This document shows, piece by piece, positions 17,413-26,471 of a stretch of DNA of 41,910 nt. The stretch's first letter is position 1. Every line of letters starts with the position of its first letter. The position numbers and the translations under genes were made by a program. The stretch covers positions 1 through 41,910 of the forward strand of contig QJWQ01000155.1 in assembly GCA_003235325.1 (NCBI GenBank), given 5' to 3'. Source of the stretch: Gammaproteobacteria bacterium. GTDB taxonomy: Bacteria > Pseudomonadota > Gammaproteobacteria > Pseudomonadales > Porticoccaceae. Under the pieces are notes generated by a model, which was not told where the DNA came from, did no database searches, and saw only the letters and a list, made by a program, of their open reading frames with translations.

Positions 17413-18447
17413 TCAAACCAGGATGGCGGTCTCCATGCCATTGCCACCTTGCAGTCGCGCAACGGCCAGGGATTCTACGGCTGACCCGATCAACTGGTAA
17501 TGGTTCTCCAGACCCGTAGCCTCGGCTACGGCAATGCCAATGGACACCGTCAGTTGAACTGACTGTTCATTGACGGTAACGGGCATGTGGGCAATAGTCG
17601 CCTGGATTCTTCGGGAAATGGCCATGGCCGCCTCGTTGCTGCAATTGCCGGCAAACAGCATAAAGACATCGTCGTCATATCGTGACACCAGATCCCGTGG
17701 TCTCAGGTTTTCATAAATTCTGCGTGCCACCTCCCGCCGTACAGCATTTGCAGCATCCTGGCCGTGACCCACCGAAACCCTGGGAAAATCGTCCAGGCCC
17801 AGCATCATGGCGGCAACGGTTTCCCGGTTACCCCTGGCGCGGACCATTTCACTGGCCAGAAGCCTGTCCATACCGGACCGATTCCAGACCCCGGTGGTGG
17901 AATCAATCAGCAGTGATCGCCGGCTCGCGTCCAGGGCGTCGACAAGCGCCGCCTGCTCGGTATCCAGTTGGCGCAGATTCAGCTCGTTTTCTATCCAGCG
18001 GGCAAGATTGCGCAACGTTTCACGATCCGCATCGCTAAAGCTCCGGGGTATGCGGTCGATAATGGACAGGGTGCCGATATTGTTGCCCCTGAAACTGACC
18101 GGGTGAGCAGCGTAAAATCGAATCCCGGGGGGGCCGGTAACCAGCGGATTGTCGGCATAGTCATCGTGCTCTCGGCAATCCTCCACCACCAGGGTGTCAT
18201 GGCCGCGAATAGTGCGGGCGCAGAGGGAAAAAGCTCGGGAATATTCTTTTTCGAGGACGCCCAGCGAAGATTTGAACCACTGGCTGCGATCCGTGATCAG
18301 GGAGAACAGGGCGATAGGGACCACAAAATGTGCCTGGGCCATAGCCGTGAACTGGTCAAACCGCTGCTCTGCCGGTGTATGGACGATTCCCAGAGCTTCC
18401 AGGGCCGCCAGTCGAGCAGTCTCGTCCGGATGGGTCGTACTCTTCAT
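17413..18447 (-). CDS. GAF domain protein with degenerate GGDEF domain
   Basis: A 344-residue cytosolic signalling protein. A GAF sensor domain spans about 25-160 (VPIALFSLITDRSQWFKSSLG, ...GIRFYAAHPV), and a GGDEF fold about 178-340 beginning DSTTGVWNR. The active-site loop reads RYDDDVF at 256-262 where RYGGDEF is usual: both glycines are Asp and the catalytic Glu is Val. The family knowledge therefore predicts no diguanylate cyclase activity; it may bind nucleotides or act as an effector. The start lies within a 16-bp tandem repeat (see separate entry) and has no ribosome site. It follows the XRE-type gene by 98 bases and is convergent with the aminotransferase gene. Confidence 0.8.
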   Translation of the reverse strand: MKSTTHPDETARLAALEALGIVHTPAEQRFDQFTAMAQAHFVVPIALFSLITDRSQWFKSSLGVLEKEYSRAFSLCARTIRGHDTLVVEDCREHDDYADNPLVTGPPGIRFYAAHPVSFRGNNIGTLSIIDRIPRSFSDADRETLRNLARWIENELNLRQLDTEQAALVDALDASRRSLLIDSTTGVWNRSGMDRLLASEMVRARGNRETVAAMMLGLDDFPRVSVGHGQDAANAVRREVARRIYENLRPRDLVSRYDDDVFMLFAGNCSNEAAMAISRRIQATIAHMPVTVNEQSVQLTVSIGIAVAEATGLENHYQLIGSAVESLAVARLQGGNGMETAILV

Positions 18448-18475
18448 GAGTTATTCATGTCATGAGTCATTCATG
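18444..18475 (-). repeat. Tandem 16-bp repeat creating two mini-ORFs before the GAF gene
   Basis: Two adjacent copies on the plus strand, CATGAGTTATTCATGT and CATGAGTCATTCATGG (start 18445 and 18461), differ at two positions. On the minus strand they encode ATG-AAT-GAC-TCA-TGA (18474-18460) and ATG-AAT-AAC-TCA-TGA (18458-18444); the second stop overlaps the GAF gene ATG (18447-18445). Confidence 0.7.
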
Positions 18476-18545
18476 GCTCAGCGCCCATGACCGGGTTGCG
18501 GGGTTGCAATCTCCCTCAGGGTGCCTGGTACGCACCTGTCCGTCT

Positions 18546-19289
18546 CTATTTGGCTTTGGTCCTGGTTGAACCCGCGGTTTCATTTGACGGCTTCGCGTTT
18601 TCCTTTCGATGGTTGTCGCTGGCATCAGATGCCGCGTCGGCCGCGTCGGTCTCATCAGCTATAAAATCCAGAGCCAGGTCAAAGGCTTTTTGCATGAACG
18701 CCATCAACTTGTCGAATTGCTCGTTGTCCATTTCCCGGGCGGCATCCCGAGAGCGGTAGATATTGACGAACTTGACCTCCCTCTCGATGGTAATAAGGAA
18801 TTTGTCCATGCCACTGAGACGCAGGGTATACCAGAGAAAGGGCGCATGCTCCCGGCTGTAATCCAATAAAAACACCATGGGATCATTGCGGGAGTGGAAG
18901 GAGGCCAGGCGGTAGAGAATATCCAGGGTTATGGGTGAGCGGCCTTCCTCCATGGCCTTGAGCAATTCCGGGTTTTCCAGGTCGATGGCCCGGGCCAGGT
19001 CTTCGTGGGTCAGGCCAGCCACTTCGCGGAGGTCCTTGAGGTAGGTGCCGGCCTTGCCAGTCTGTTCCATCATCTCCGGGGTCTGTTGCCAGAACTCCAT
19101 TATCGATTTCGGCGATTGACCGGTAGTCCGGGCAACAGTCTGGGCAGCCATTTCCTGCCAACTCTTCATGATGGATTCAAACGGATTTGCAAAGGCGCGT
19201 TCCGCTCCGTATTTGCTGTCGGACGGTTTTCGGGATTGTTCAGAACCTGACTTTTTGCCCTTGCTTTCATCGGCTTTTTTGGTTGTCAT
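18546..19289 (-). CDS. XRE-type helix-turn-helix protein
   Basis: A 247-residue protein with a lysine-rich start (1-30), a helical region (about 35-80), an XRE/cro-type helix-turn-helix at about 83-137 (YLKDLREVAGLTHEDLARAI), a further conserved alpha/beta region (about 138-210) and a disordered acidic/basic tail. The role is unknown; a DNA-binding regulator is the simplest reading. It is transcribed divergently from the VanZ-like gene 41 bases away and upstream of the GAF gene on the same strand. Confidence 0.75.
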   Translation of the reverse strand: MTTKKADESKGKKSGSEQSRKPSDSKYGAERAFANPFESIMKSWQEMAAQTVARTTGQSPKSIMEFWQQTPEMMEQTGKAGTYLKDLREVAGLTHEDLARAIDLENPELLKAMEEGRSPITLDILYRLASFHSRNDPMVFLLDYSREHAPFLWYTLRLSGMDKFLITIEREVKFVNIYRSRDAAREMDNEQFDKLMAFMQKAFDLALDFIADETDAADAASDASDNHRKENAKPSNETAGSTRTKAK

Positions 19290-19330
19290 GGGCTACCCTC
19301 CTGTTTGTTCCGGATCAACGGCGTCAGTAT

Positions 19331-19762
19331 ATGCATTCATTTGTGGCAAAACATAGAAAACTTTGGCGTTTTCTGTTTGGATTATTCTTGTTTTTGGCGA
19401 CAGTGGCGGCATTGGCACCCGGAACCAGCCAGCCCTTGTTTTCCGGTATCGATAAAATCGAGCACTGCCTGGCTTACTGTATGCTGTTTGTCAGCGGCTG
19501 GCTGGCCTTTCCCAGGGCGGGATGGCACTGGCGCCTGAATGCCGGGTTGCTGGCTTACGGCGCAACCATCGAATTATTGCAGTCTTTCACCGGCTACCGG
19601 TTCATGGAGTTTGCCGACCTGGTGGCCAACATTCTGGGCTTGGGGCTTGGCAACCTGCTTGTCTCCCGATTAATTGGTGCCGGCTGGCTGCAATCTCCCG
19701 AGATTCCGGCCACCGCAGTCGTTGTCCCTGATGCCGTTTCAGGACATGACTCGGGGATCTGA
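19331..19762 (+). CDS. VanZ-like family membrane protein
   Basis: A 143-residue integral membrane protein with about four hydrophobic segments. The VanZ-family polar residues are visible: D41-K42-x2-H45, E81-x2-Q84 and D96-x3-N100. VanZ itself gives low-level teicoplanin resistance, but most relatives have no known function. The start at 19331 was chosen because the upstream frame is anti-sense to the XRE gene. No clear ribosome site is seen. It ends 46 bases before the DUF815 gene. Confidence 0.75.
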   Translation: MHSFVAKHRKLWRFLFGLFLFLATVAALAPGTSQPLFSGIDKIEHCLAYCMLFVSGWLAFPRAGWHWRLNAGLLAYGATIELLQSFTGYRFMEFADLVANILGLGLGNLLVSRLIGAGWLQSPEIPATAVVVPDAVSGHDSGI

Positions 19763-19808
19763 CGAGAAACAGCCGGTTGTCGATATCCCGCCATCAGGAG
19801 CCGAAATC

Positions 19809-20585
19809 ATGAATACGGACTGGAATAATACCCTGGCTGCCGTCTGGCGGCCTCGTACCCGGCAATTGCGTGCGGTCAAACGGCTTGATCCGGTGACGCT
19901 CGACCAGTTGCTGGGCATCGACCGCCAGAAGCAACAGCTGGTGCTCAATACCGAGAGTTTTCTTGCCGGCGGCGCCGCCAATAACGTCCTGCTCTGGGGC
20001 AGTCGCGGTACCGGCAAGTCATCCTTGATCAAGGCCCTTCTCAATGACTATGGCAACCGGGGCTTGCGAGTCATCGAAATTGACAAGAATGACCTGGTGG
20101 ACCTTCAGGAGATCGTCGATGATATCCGGGACCTGTCCCAGCGCTTTATTATTTTCTGTGATGATTTGTCTTTCGAGCAGGGAGAGAGCAGCTACAAGCA
20201 TTTGAAAAGCGTGCTCGAGGGGTCCATCGAATTGCCACCGGAGAATGTGCTGGTCTATGCCACTTCCAACCGCCGACATCTTATTCCGGAGCAACTGTCG
20301 GAAAACGCAGAGGTCGGTATTGTCGATGGCGAGATCCATTATGGTGACAGTGTCGAGGAAAAACTCTCTCTGGCGGACCGGTTCGGTCTCTGGCTATCGT
20401 TTTACCCCAACAACAGCCGGCAGTATCTGGACATCGTCGACTCCCTGTTGCCGCTTCCTGCCGCGGAGCGGCCGGTGCTGCATCGCGCCGCCGAGCAGTT
20501 CGCCATGGCACGGGCGTCAAGGAGCGGGCGCACGGCACGACAGTTCTATTGTTACTGGCTCCAGGACCTGCAAGGTCAGGAATAG
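19809..20585 (+). CDS. DUF815-family ATP-binding protein
   Basis: A 258-residue AAA-like ATPase of unknown role. The Walker A motif GSRGTGKS lies at 64-71 and the Walker B FIIFCDDLS at 113-121; YATSNRRHL looks like a sensor-1 element. AGGAG lies 8 bases before the ATG at 19809, fixing the start. It is transcribed after the VanZ-like gene and converges on holA with a 22-base gap. No substrate can be inferred. Confidence 0.82.
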   Translation: MNTDWNNTLAAVWRPRTRQLRAVKRLDPVTLDQLLGIDRQKQQLVLNTESFLAGGAANNVLLWGSRGTGKSSLIKALLNDYGNRGLRVIEIDKNDLVDLQEIVDDIRDLSQRFIIFCDDLSFEQGESSYKHLKSVLEGSIELPPENVLVYATSNRRHLIPEQLSENAEVGIVDGEIHYGDSVEEKLSLADRFGLWLSFYPNNSRQYLDIVDSLLPLPAAERPVLHRAAEQFAMARASRSGRTARQFYCYWLQDLQGQE

Positions 20586-20607
20586 CCGTGGCCACTCTCG
20601 AAGGTCT

Positions 20608-21660
20608 CTAGCGATTATCCGCCAGGGACAGTCTCAGGCTGTCGGGGACCAGTGGCGGTGAGCCGGCTGCACCCAGGGCCAACGAGGTCAGTTCCTCCCA
20701 GGGGGAGGCTACCCGCATGCCCTTGACGGCGCGGTCGACTGCGCCAGCCTGGCGCAAAAGAATGCGGATATGCCCGGGTTTAAGCCTTCTCAGGGCCGCT
20801 TTCAACAGCGGCACGCGTTTCTGCCAGACGCCCTGCTCCTGCAGCGCAGAATCAGCGCTTTTGCCCCGGAATATGGCTTCGTGGGCGACTGCCAGAATCC
20901 GCAATTCCCGGGCTATCGCCCAGAGAACTACCGTCGCCTCGGTGCCTTCCTGATGCAGGCCGCGCAAATTGCGGGCAGTTGCCTGAGCATCACCCTCGAG
21001 CATGCGGTCCACCAGATTAAAGACATTGAAGCGGGCACTGTCGGCGACAACAGAGGACATGGTGGTGGCGTTGACTTCACCATCGGCGACCAGCAGTTTC
21101 AGTTTTTCGACTTCCTGCACGGCCGCCAGCAGGTTGCCCTCTACCCTGTCGGCGAGAATAGCCACCGCCTGATCGCTGGCCCGAATCCCGGCCTGACGCA
21201 GCCGCTGGCCGATCCACTGGGGCATCTGGGCCGGTGCTACCGGCCAGACCTGCAGCAGCACCCCGGTCGATTCCAGCTTTTTGGCCCACCTGGCTCGCAG
21301 GCCGGAGCTGTCTATTTTGCCGGTAATTAACAGCAACAGGGTGTCGGGACCCGGATTGTCGAGAAAGGCTTCCAGCATGGTGGCGCCGTCCTTGCCGGGC
21401 TTGCCTGAAGGCAGGCGCACTTCCAGGACTTTTCGATTGGCAAAAAGGGACAGGCTGTTGGCTTCATTGAGTAGCCGATTCCAGTCAAAACGGGCATCGG
21501 CGTGGTACAACTCCCTCTCGGTGAATCCCCGGGTTCTGGCGCCGGCCCTGATGGCATCCGCCGCTTCCTGTACCAGCAACGGTTCATCGCCGCAGATCAG
21601 GTAGGCCGGAGCCAGCGTCGATGCCAGGTGACCGTCCAGTTGCTCAGGGCGGAGGCGCAT
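20608..21660 (-). CDS. holA: DNA polymerase III subunit delta
   Basis: Delta subunit of the clamp loader, which opens the beta sliding clamp. At 350 residues it matches HolA length (E. coli 343). The N-terminal AAA-like domain begins MRLRPEQLDGHL with YLICGDEPLLVQEA; a helical collar domain forms the C-terminal third. It overlaps lptE by 17 bases, the common lptE-holA arrangement. Confidence 0.93.
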   Translation of the reverse strand: MRLRPEQLDGHLASTLAPAYLICGDEPLLVQEAADAIRAGARTRGFTERELYHADARFDWNRLLNEANSLSLFANRKVLEVRLPSGKPGKDGATMLEAFLDNPGPDTLLLLITGKIDSSGLRARWAKKLESTGVLLQVWPVAPAQMPQWIGQRLRQAGIRASDQAVAILADRVEGNLLAAVQEVEKLKLLVADGEVNATTMSSVVADSARFNVFNLVDRMLEGDAQATARNLRGLHQEGTEATVVLWAIARELRILAVAHEAIFRGKSADSALQEQGVWQKRVPLLKAALRRLKPGHIRILLRQAGAVDRAVKGMRVASPWEELTSLALGAAGSPPLVPDSLRLSLADNR

Positions 21661-22168
21661 TCTTTGCAGCAGTTTTCAACTGCCGAAATCGGTTGAATAT
21701 CCGGTGCACCAGGTCCCGGTGCATCTCCGAAATAATCAACGCTCGCTCATCATCCGTTGCCAGCACATTGTTCTCGTTGTATTCAAAGATGCGTTCACTG
21801 ATGACGGTCGTGGCGGGGATCAGGGTGTCGCCTTCATGATTGAGGATCAGGAACTCCACGGTCTCGGTAAGTTGCAGTTCCGATACCCGGGCGCTGGCGT
21901 TGACGGAAGCAGTACGGCTCTCACTTTTCTCGTTCAGAATCACCAGGGCATACTGGGCATCGGTGGCATTGTCGGGAATTTTCACCCCCGCAGCCTTGAT
22001 TGAACGCCGAAGCATTTCGGTAAAGTCACTGCTGGGATCGCGGGTGCTGATGTGGAGGGTTCTGAGATCTGCCGGCATAAAGTCCGCGCCCCGCAGGTGC
22101 CAGCCACAGCCGCTCAGGGACACCAGCAACAGTGAGCAGGCGAGGCCGAGGGAAAGTGGTCTTGCCAT
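21644..22168 (-). CDS. lptE: LPS-assembly lipoprotein LptE
   Basis: Outer-membrane lipoprotein that plugs the LptD barrel and helps LPS export. The 174 residues have a signal peptide with the lipobox LSGC (lipid cysteine 21) followed by GWHLRGADFMP, typical of LptE. GAGG upstream supports the start at 22168; the longer open frame upstream has no signal peptide. Located between leuS (199-base gap) and holA (17-base overlap). Confidence 0.93.
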   Translation of the reverse strand: MARPLSLGLACSLLLVSLSGCGWHLRGADFMPADLRTLHISTRDPSSDFTEMLRRSIKAAGVKIPDNATDAQYALVILNEKSESRTASVNASARVSELQLTETVEFLILNHEGDTLIPATTVISERIFEYNENNVLATDDERALIISEMHRDLVHRIFNRFRQLKTAAKNAPPP

Positions 22169-22367
22169 TTTTATTGTTCCTCTTCTGTGGTCGGTGTCAT
22201 TTACCCGCAGGCTCATGCGAATAGTAGAAACAGGGGATTTCGCATCGTTCCGCCAGTGTCTAGTGGCCGGCCATCCATCAGTTCTCGACGTTCTGTTTGT
22301 TTGTAAGGTTGATAACCCTTTCGAAATTGCGCACCGCTGATGACCGGGGTGCCTAGCCGTCAGGGCT

Positions 22368-24827
22368 TCAACTGGCGACGACATTGACCAGTTTGTTGGG
22401 CACGACGATGACCTTGCGCACGGTCAAACCCTCGGTGAAGCGCAGTACGTTTTGTTCTTCCAGGGCCGAGGCTTCAACAGTTTGGCGCTCGGCATTGCTG
22501 GCCACCTGAATTCTGGCTCTGACCTTGCCGTTGACTTGCACCACCATTTCAATGGTATCACGCACCAGGGCGCCCTGATCGACTACTGGCCAGGGTGCAT
22601 CGATGATCGCTTCCTCGTGGCCCATTTCCCGCCAGAGCCGGTGGCTGATGTGGGGCACAATGGGGGCGAGCAGCAACGTCGCCGTCTCCAGGGCTTCGCG
22701 TTCGACGGCCAGGCCCAGGGCTGAGCTGTCGTCGAGTCTGGACAGGTCATTGAGGAGTTCCATCACGGCAGCTATGGCGGTGTTGAATGTTTGTCTCTGG
22801 CTGAAATCGTGGCTCACCTTGGCCAGGGTCTCGTGGGTCTTTCGGCGCAGGTTGCGCAGGTTCTCCGGCAGGTCGACAAACCGGGCGGCACCGGGCTCGC
22901 CCCGGCCCAGGTGAGCAAATACCGCTCTCCAGAGCTTGCGCAAAAACCGGTTGGCGCCGGCGACACCCTCGTCAGACCACTCCAGGGACTGTTCCGGGGG
23001 CGCGGCAAACATGGTAAACAGCCGCACCGTATCAGCACCGTACTGGTCGATGAGTCCCTGGGGGTCGACAGTATTGCCCTTTGACTTGGACATCTTGGCC
23101 CCGTCCTTGAGTACCATGCCCTGGCACAACAGCCGGGTGAACGGTTCGTCGCTGGCCACCAGCCCTTCGTCCCGCATCAGTTTGTGAAAGAATCGGGCAT
23201 AAAGCAGGTGCAGTATGGCGTGCTCGATACCGCCGACATACTGATCCACCGGCAGCCAGTAATTGGCCCGGGCACTGTCCAGCATGCCGCCGGTGTAATC
23301 CGCACAGGTAAAACGGGCGTAGTACCAGGAGGATTCCATGAAGGTGTCGAAGGTGTCGGTTTCCCGCTCCACGGCTTCCCCGTCCAGAACATCCCGACGC
23401 CAGAGAGGGTCTGCCTTGATCGGTGAATGAACCCCGTCTATGGACACATCCTCCGGAAGCAGCACCGGCAACTTGTGATCCGGCACCGGAATTTCAGTGC
23501 CATCCGGCCGGTAAAGCATGGGAATTGGTGCGCCCCAGTAGCGTTGTCGGGATACGCCCCAGTCCCGCAGGCGAAAATTGGTGGTGACCCGGCCACGGCC
23601 CGAGTCCGCCAGTCGACCGGCAATAGCGTCGAAGGCGCCCTCGAAATCCAGGCCATCGAAGTCACCTGAATGGACCAGCACCCCCTTGTCAACAAAGGCC
23701 TCTCGCTCCAGGTCACAGGTCTGGCCTGAGGTCGGTGCGATCACCTGCCTGATTGCCAGTCCGTACTTGCGGGCAAATTCCCAGTCCCGCTGGTCATGGG
23801 CAGGCACCGCCATCACCGCGCCGGAACCGTAATCCATCAGCACATAGTTGCCGACCCAGACCGGCACGGGTTCCCCGGTGATCGGGTGGGCGGCGACGAT
23901 ACCGGTGTCCATGCCCCGCTTTTCCAGTGTCGCCACGCTGGCTTCGGACACTGCCTGCTGACGACAGGAAGCGATAAAATCGGCCAGCGCCGGATTGTTT
24001 TCCGCCAGGGCCAGACTGACCGGGTGCTCGGCGGCCAGGGTCAGGTAGGTGACACCCAGGAGGGTGTCTGGCCGGGTGGTGTAGACATCGAGGCCGTCGA
24101 GACCGGCAATGGGTTGCCGCAGGGGAAAGTGCATATCGACGCCGCGGCTCTTGCCAATCCAGTTGCGCTGCATGGTGCGCACCTGGTCCGGCCAGTTGTC
24201 CAGTTTGTCCAGGGCTGCCAGCAGTTCCTCTGCATAAGCGGTGATGCGAATAAACCACTGGGGGATTTCCTTGCGTTCGACCGGCGAGTCGCAGCGCCAG
24301 CAACAGCCGTCCACCACCTGCTCATTGGCCAGCACGGTCTGGTCCTTAGGACACCAGTTGACGGCACTGGTTTTCCTGTAAACCAGACCCTTGCGGTAGA
24401 GGCGGGTAAAGAACCACTGCTCCCAGCGGTAATAGTCGGCGCTGCAGGTAGCCAGTTCCCGGCTCCAGTCGTAGCCGAAGCCCAGGGACTGAAGCTGGCC
24501 TTTCATGTAGTCAATATTGCTGTAGGTCCAGGCCGCCGGGGCTGTGTGGTGCTTGATGGCGGCATTTTCCGCCGGCAGTCCGAAGGCATCCCAGCCCATG
24601 GGTTGCAGTACATTCTTGCCCTGCATGCGCTGAAAGCGGCTGATGACGTCGGTGATAGTGTAGTTGCGCACATGGCCCATATGCAGTTTGCCGCTGGGGT
24701 AGGGAAACATGGCCAGGCAGTAATATTTTTCTCGGTCGGAATCCTCGTTCACGGAGAAACTCTTATTGTCCTGCCAGTATTGCTGGACAGCCGGTTCAAG
24801 GGTTTCGGGGTGGTAGTGTTCTTGCAT
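22368..24827 (-). CDS. leuS: Leucyl-tRNA synthetase
   Basis: Charges tRNA-Leu. With the start at 24827 it has 819 residues. The class I motifs are present: [16 protein letters not shown] at about 41-56 (HMGH at 49-52) and [14 protein letters not shown] near the C-terminal third; the editing domain ([12 protein letters not shown]) lies between. An in-frame GTG 11 codons upstream is possible, but the residues from [11 protein letters not shown] onward fit the conserved start. It is downstream of lnt (107-base gap) on the same strand. Confidence 0.97.
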   Translation of the reverse strand: MQEHYHPETLEPAVQQYWQDNKSFSVNEDSDREKYYCLAMFPYPSGKLHMGHVRNYTITDVISRFQRMQGKNVLQPMGWDAFGLPAENAAIKHHTAPAAWTYSNIDYMKGQLQSLGFGYDWSRELATCSADYYRWEQWFFTRLYRKGLVYRKTSAVNWCPKDQTVLANEQVVDGCCWRCDSPVERKEIPQWFIRITAYAEELLAALDKLDNWPDQVRTMQRNWIGKSRGVDMHFPLRQPIAGLDGLDVYTTRPDTLLGVTYLTLAAEHPVSLALAENNPALADFIASCRQQAVSEASVATLEKRGMDTGIVAAHPITGEPVPVWVGNYVLMDYGSGAVMAVPAHDQRDWEFARKYGLAIRQVIAPTSGQTCDLEREAFVDKGVLVHSGDFDGLDFEGAFDAIAGRLADSGRGRVTTNFRLRDWGVSRQRYWGAPIPMLYRPDGTEIPVPDHKLPVLLPEDVSIDGVHSPIKADPLWRRDVLDGEAVERETDTFDTFMESSWYYARFTCADYTGGMLDSARANYWLPVDQYVGGIEHAILHLLYARFFHKLMRDEGLVASDEPFTRLLCQGMVLKDGAKMSKSKGNTVDPQGLIDQYGADTVRLFTMFAAPPEQSLEWSDEGVAGANRFLRKLWRAVFAHLGRGEPGAARFVDLPENLRNLRRKTHETLAKVSHDFSQRQTFNTAIAAVMELLNDLSRLDDSSALGLAVEREALETATLLLAPIVPHISHRLWREMGHEEAIIDAPWPVVDQGALVRDTIEMVVQVNGKVRARIQVASNAERQTVEASALEEQNVLRFTEGLTVRKVIVVPNKLVNVVAS

Positions 24828-24934
24828 CAGGCTCTCTGCATTGCCTCTGGGTACGTTCACTTTGGCTGTACGGGGTTACGGCGTGCGGGCAATTATAGGG
24901 GAAAGGCGGCGATCACCGGTATCCCCGTGGGAAT

Positions 24935-26470
24935 TTACCCGGAAACCGGGACTCTGTTCCTTGAGCGCTGACCTTGACGCTGCCGGAAACGGACGCTGGC
25001 GCAGCCACCTGCCACCACCAGGCCACAGAAAATCAGGACCGGCAGGGAGCCAAAGCGATTGAAGGGGGTGCTGCCGGTGCGGGGCAGGACGCTGGTGGTC
25101 AGTACACCTGGCTTGAAACTCGGCAGTACAGCAACGACCTTGCCGCGGTGATCGACAGCAGCAGTTATGCCGTCATTGGTGGCTCGCAACAGGGGCCTGG
25201 CGTTTTCAATGGCCCGCATTCTGGCCATTTGAAAATGCTGGTGGGGGCCGATGGAAGCGCCGAACCAGGTATCATTGCTGACCGTCAGCAGCAAATCTGC
25301 ATCGACGGCAGTGCTGGCCACCAGATCCTGAAAGACGATTTCATAGCAGATTAATGTGGCGACCCTGTGATCACCGGCTTGCAACAATGGCTGGTGGGCC
25401 GGTCCGCTGGAGAAGGCTGACATGGGCAGGTCAAAAAATTCTATGGTACCCCGCAGCCAGTGCTCCAGCGGCACATATTCTCCAAATGGTACCAGGTGAC
25501 GTTTGTGGTAGCTGCCGCTGGCGTTACCCAGGGCAATGACCGAGTTGTACACCTGGGTGCCCTCGCGGGTGGGGATGCCTGTCAACAGGGCCGTGTGTTC
25601 ACGTCGGGCTCGAGAGTCGACGTGGTTGATGAAGTTGTCAACCTGCTGGCGAAGGCTGGGGATGGCTGACTCGGGCCAGATAACCAGGTCGCTGTGCCAG
25701 TGCGTCTCCGTCCGGGTCAGTAGGCCGGTCAGTATTTCCTCCAGGCGGTGCCGCTCCCATTTCTGATCGATGTCAATGGCGGGTTGCACCATTGTCACTG
25801 ACAGGGGTTTTGCCACAGCGTCGGTCCACTGGCTGTCGCGCAACAGCCAGCCACCGAAGAACATGGCGCCGATGGCCAGAGCGGAAGCCAGCAATCCGGG
25901 AGACAGCGCCCGCCGGCGGCAGAGTTTTGCTGCGGTTGCGCCGGCAAAGGCGGCCATCCAGCCGATGCCAAGGACGCCAGTGACGGGTGCCCAGTAGGCC
26001 AGCCAGGTGTCGGTAAAGGCATAACCCAGGTAAAGCCAGGGGAAACCGGTAAACAACCAGCCCCGGAACCATTCACCCAGAACCCAGATTGAGGGGAACA
26101 GCAGCAGGGCCAGCCCGGGCCGGCCTCTGACAATGCTTCCGTACAGGGTAAAGGGCAAGGCGAACACCAGGGCCAGGACGAGGACAAACAGGGTCGTCAG
26201 CAATATCGCCAGCGGCGGCGAGGCGTGGCCGTAATCATGAATGCTGACGTATACCCAGCTGGCGCCGACGGCGAACAGACCAAAGCCGTAGCAGGCGCTG
26301 CGCCAGAACGCCGCCCGGGCACCGCCGTAGCCCAGCAGGAGATAGAGGCCGCCGACAGATACAATTGCCAGCGGCCACCAGTCAAATGGTGAAAGGCAAA
26401 AGGGGAACAGTCCACCGGCCAATAGGCCAAGAATGGCATTCACCACCCCGGGACTAAATCTGGCGGCCAA
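24935..26470 (-). CDS. lnt: Apolipoprotein N-acyltransferase
   Basis: Adds the third acyl chain to lipoproteins in the inner membrane. About six hydrophobic segments form the N-terminal half, followed by a nitrilase-like domain with WPESAIP (catalytic Glu), the YHKRHLVPFGEYVP loop (catalytic Lys region) and LICYEI (catalytic Cys). The start is likely a TTG at 26470, because AAGGA lies 8 bases upstream inside the corC end and the length before the first helix then fits E. coli Lnt; another TTG at 26488 is possible. One base separates it from the corC stop. Confidence 0.93.
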   Translation of the reverse strand: MAARFSPGVVNAILGLLAGGLFPFCLSPFDWWPLAIVSVGGLYLLLGYGGARAAFWRSACYGFGLFAVGASWVYVSIHDYGHASPPLAILLTTLFVLVLALVFALPFTLYGSIVRGRPGLALLLFPSIWVLGEWFRGWLFTGFPWLYLGYAFTDTWLAYWAPVTGVLGIGWMAAFAGATAAKLCRRRALSPGLLASALAIGAMFFGGWLLRDSQWTDAVAKPLSVTMVQPAIDIDQKWERHRLEEILTGLLTRTETHWHSDLVIWPESAIPSLRQQVDNFINHVDSRARREHTALLTGIPTREGTQVYNSVIALGNASGSYHKRHLVPFGEYVPLEHWLRGTIEFFDLPMSAFSSGPAHQPLLQAGDHRVATLICYEIVFQDLVASTAVDADLLLTVSNDTWFGASIGPHQHFQMARMRAIENARPLLRATNDGITAAVDHRGKVVAVLPSFKPGVLTTSVLPRTGSTPFNRFGSLPVLIFCGLVVAGGCASVRFRQRQGQRSRNRVPVSG

Positions 26471-26471
26471 A

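Noticed and set aside
22264-22273. 10-bp palindrome TGGCCGGCCA between leuS and lptE
   Set aside because: Short, GC-rich and built from common tetramers; too likely by chance to call a site.
23796-24971. Open frame of 391 codons on the plus strand over leuS and lnt
   Set aside because: Antisense to leuS with no ribosome site or recognisable motif; a by-product of GC-rich codon use.
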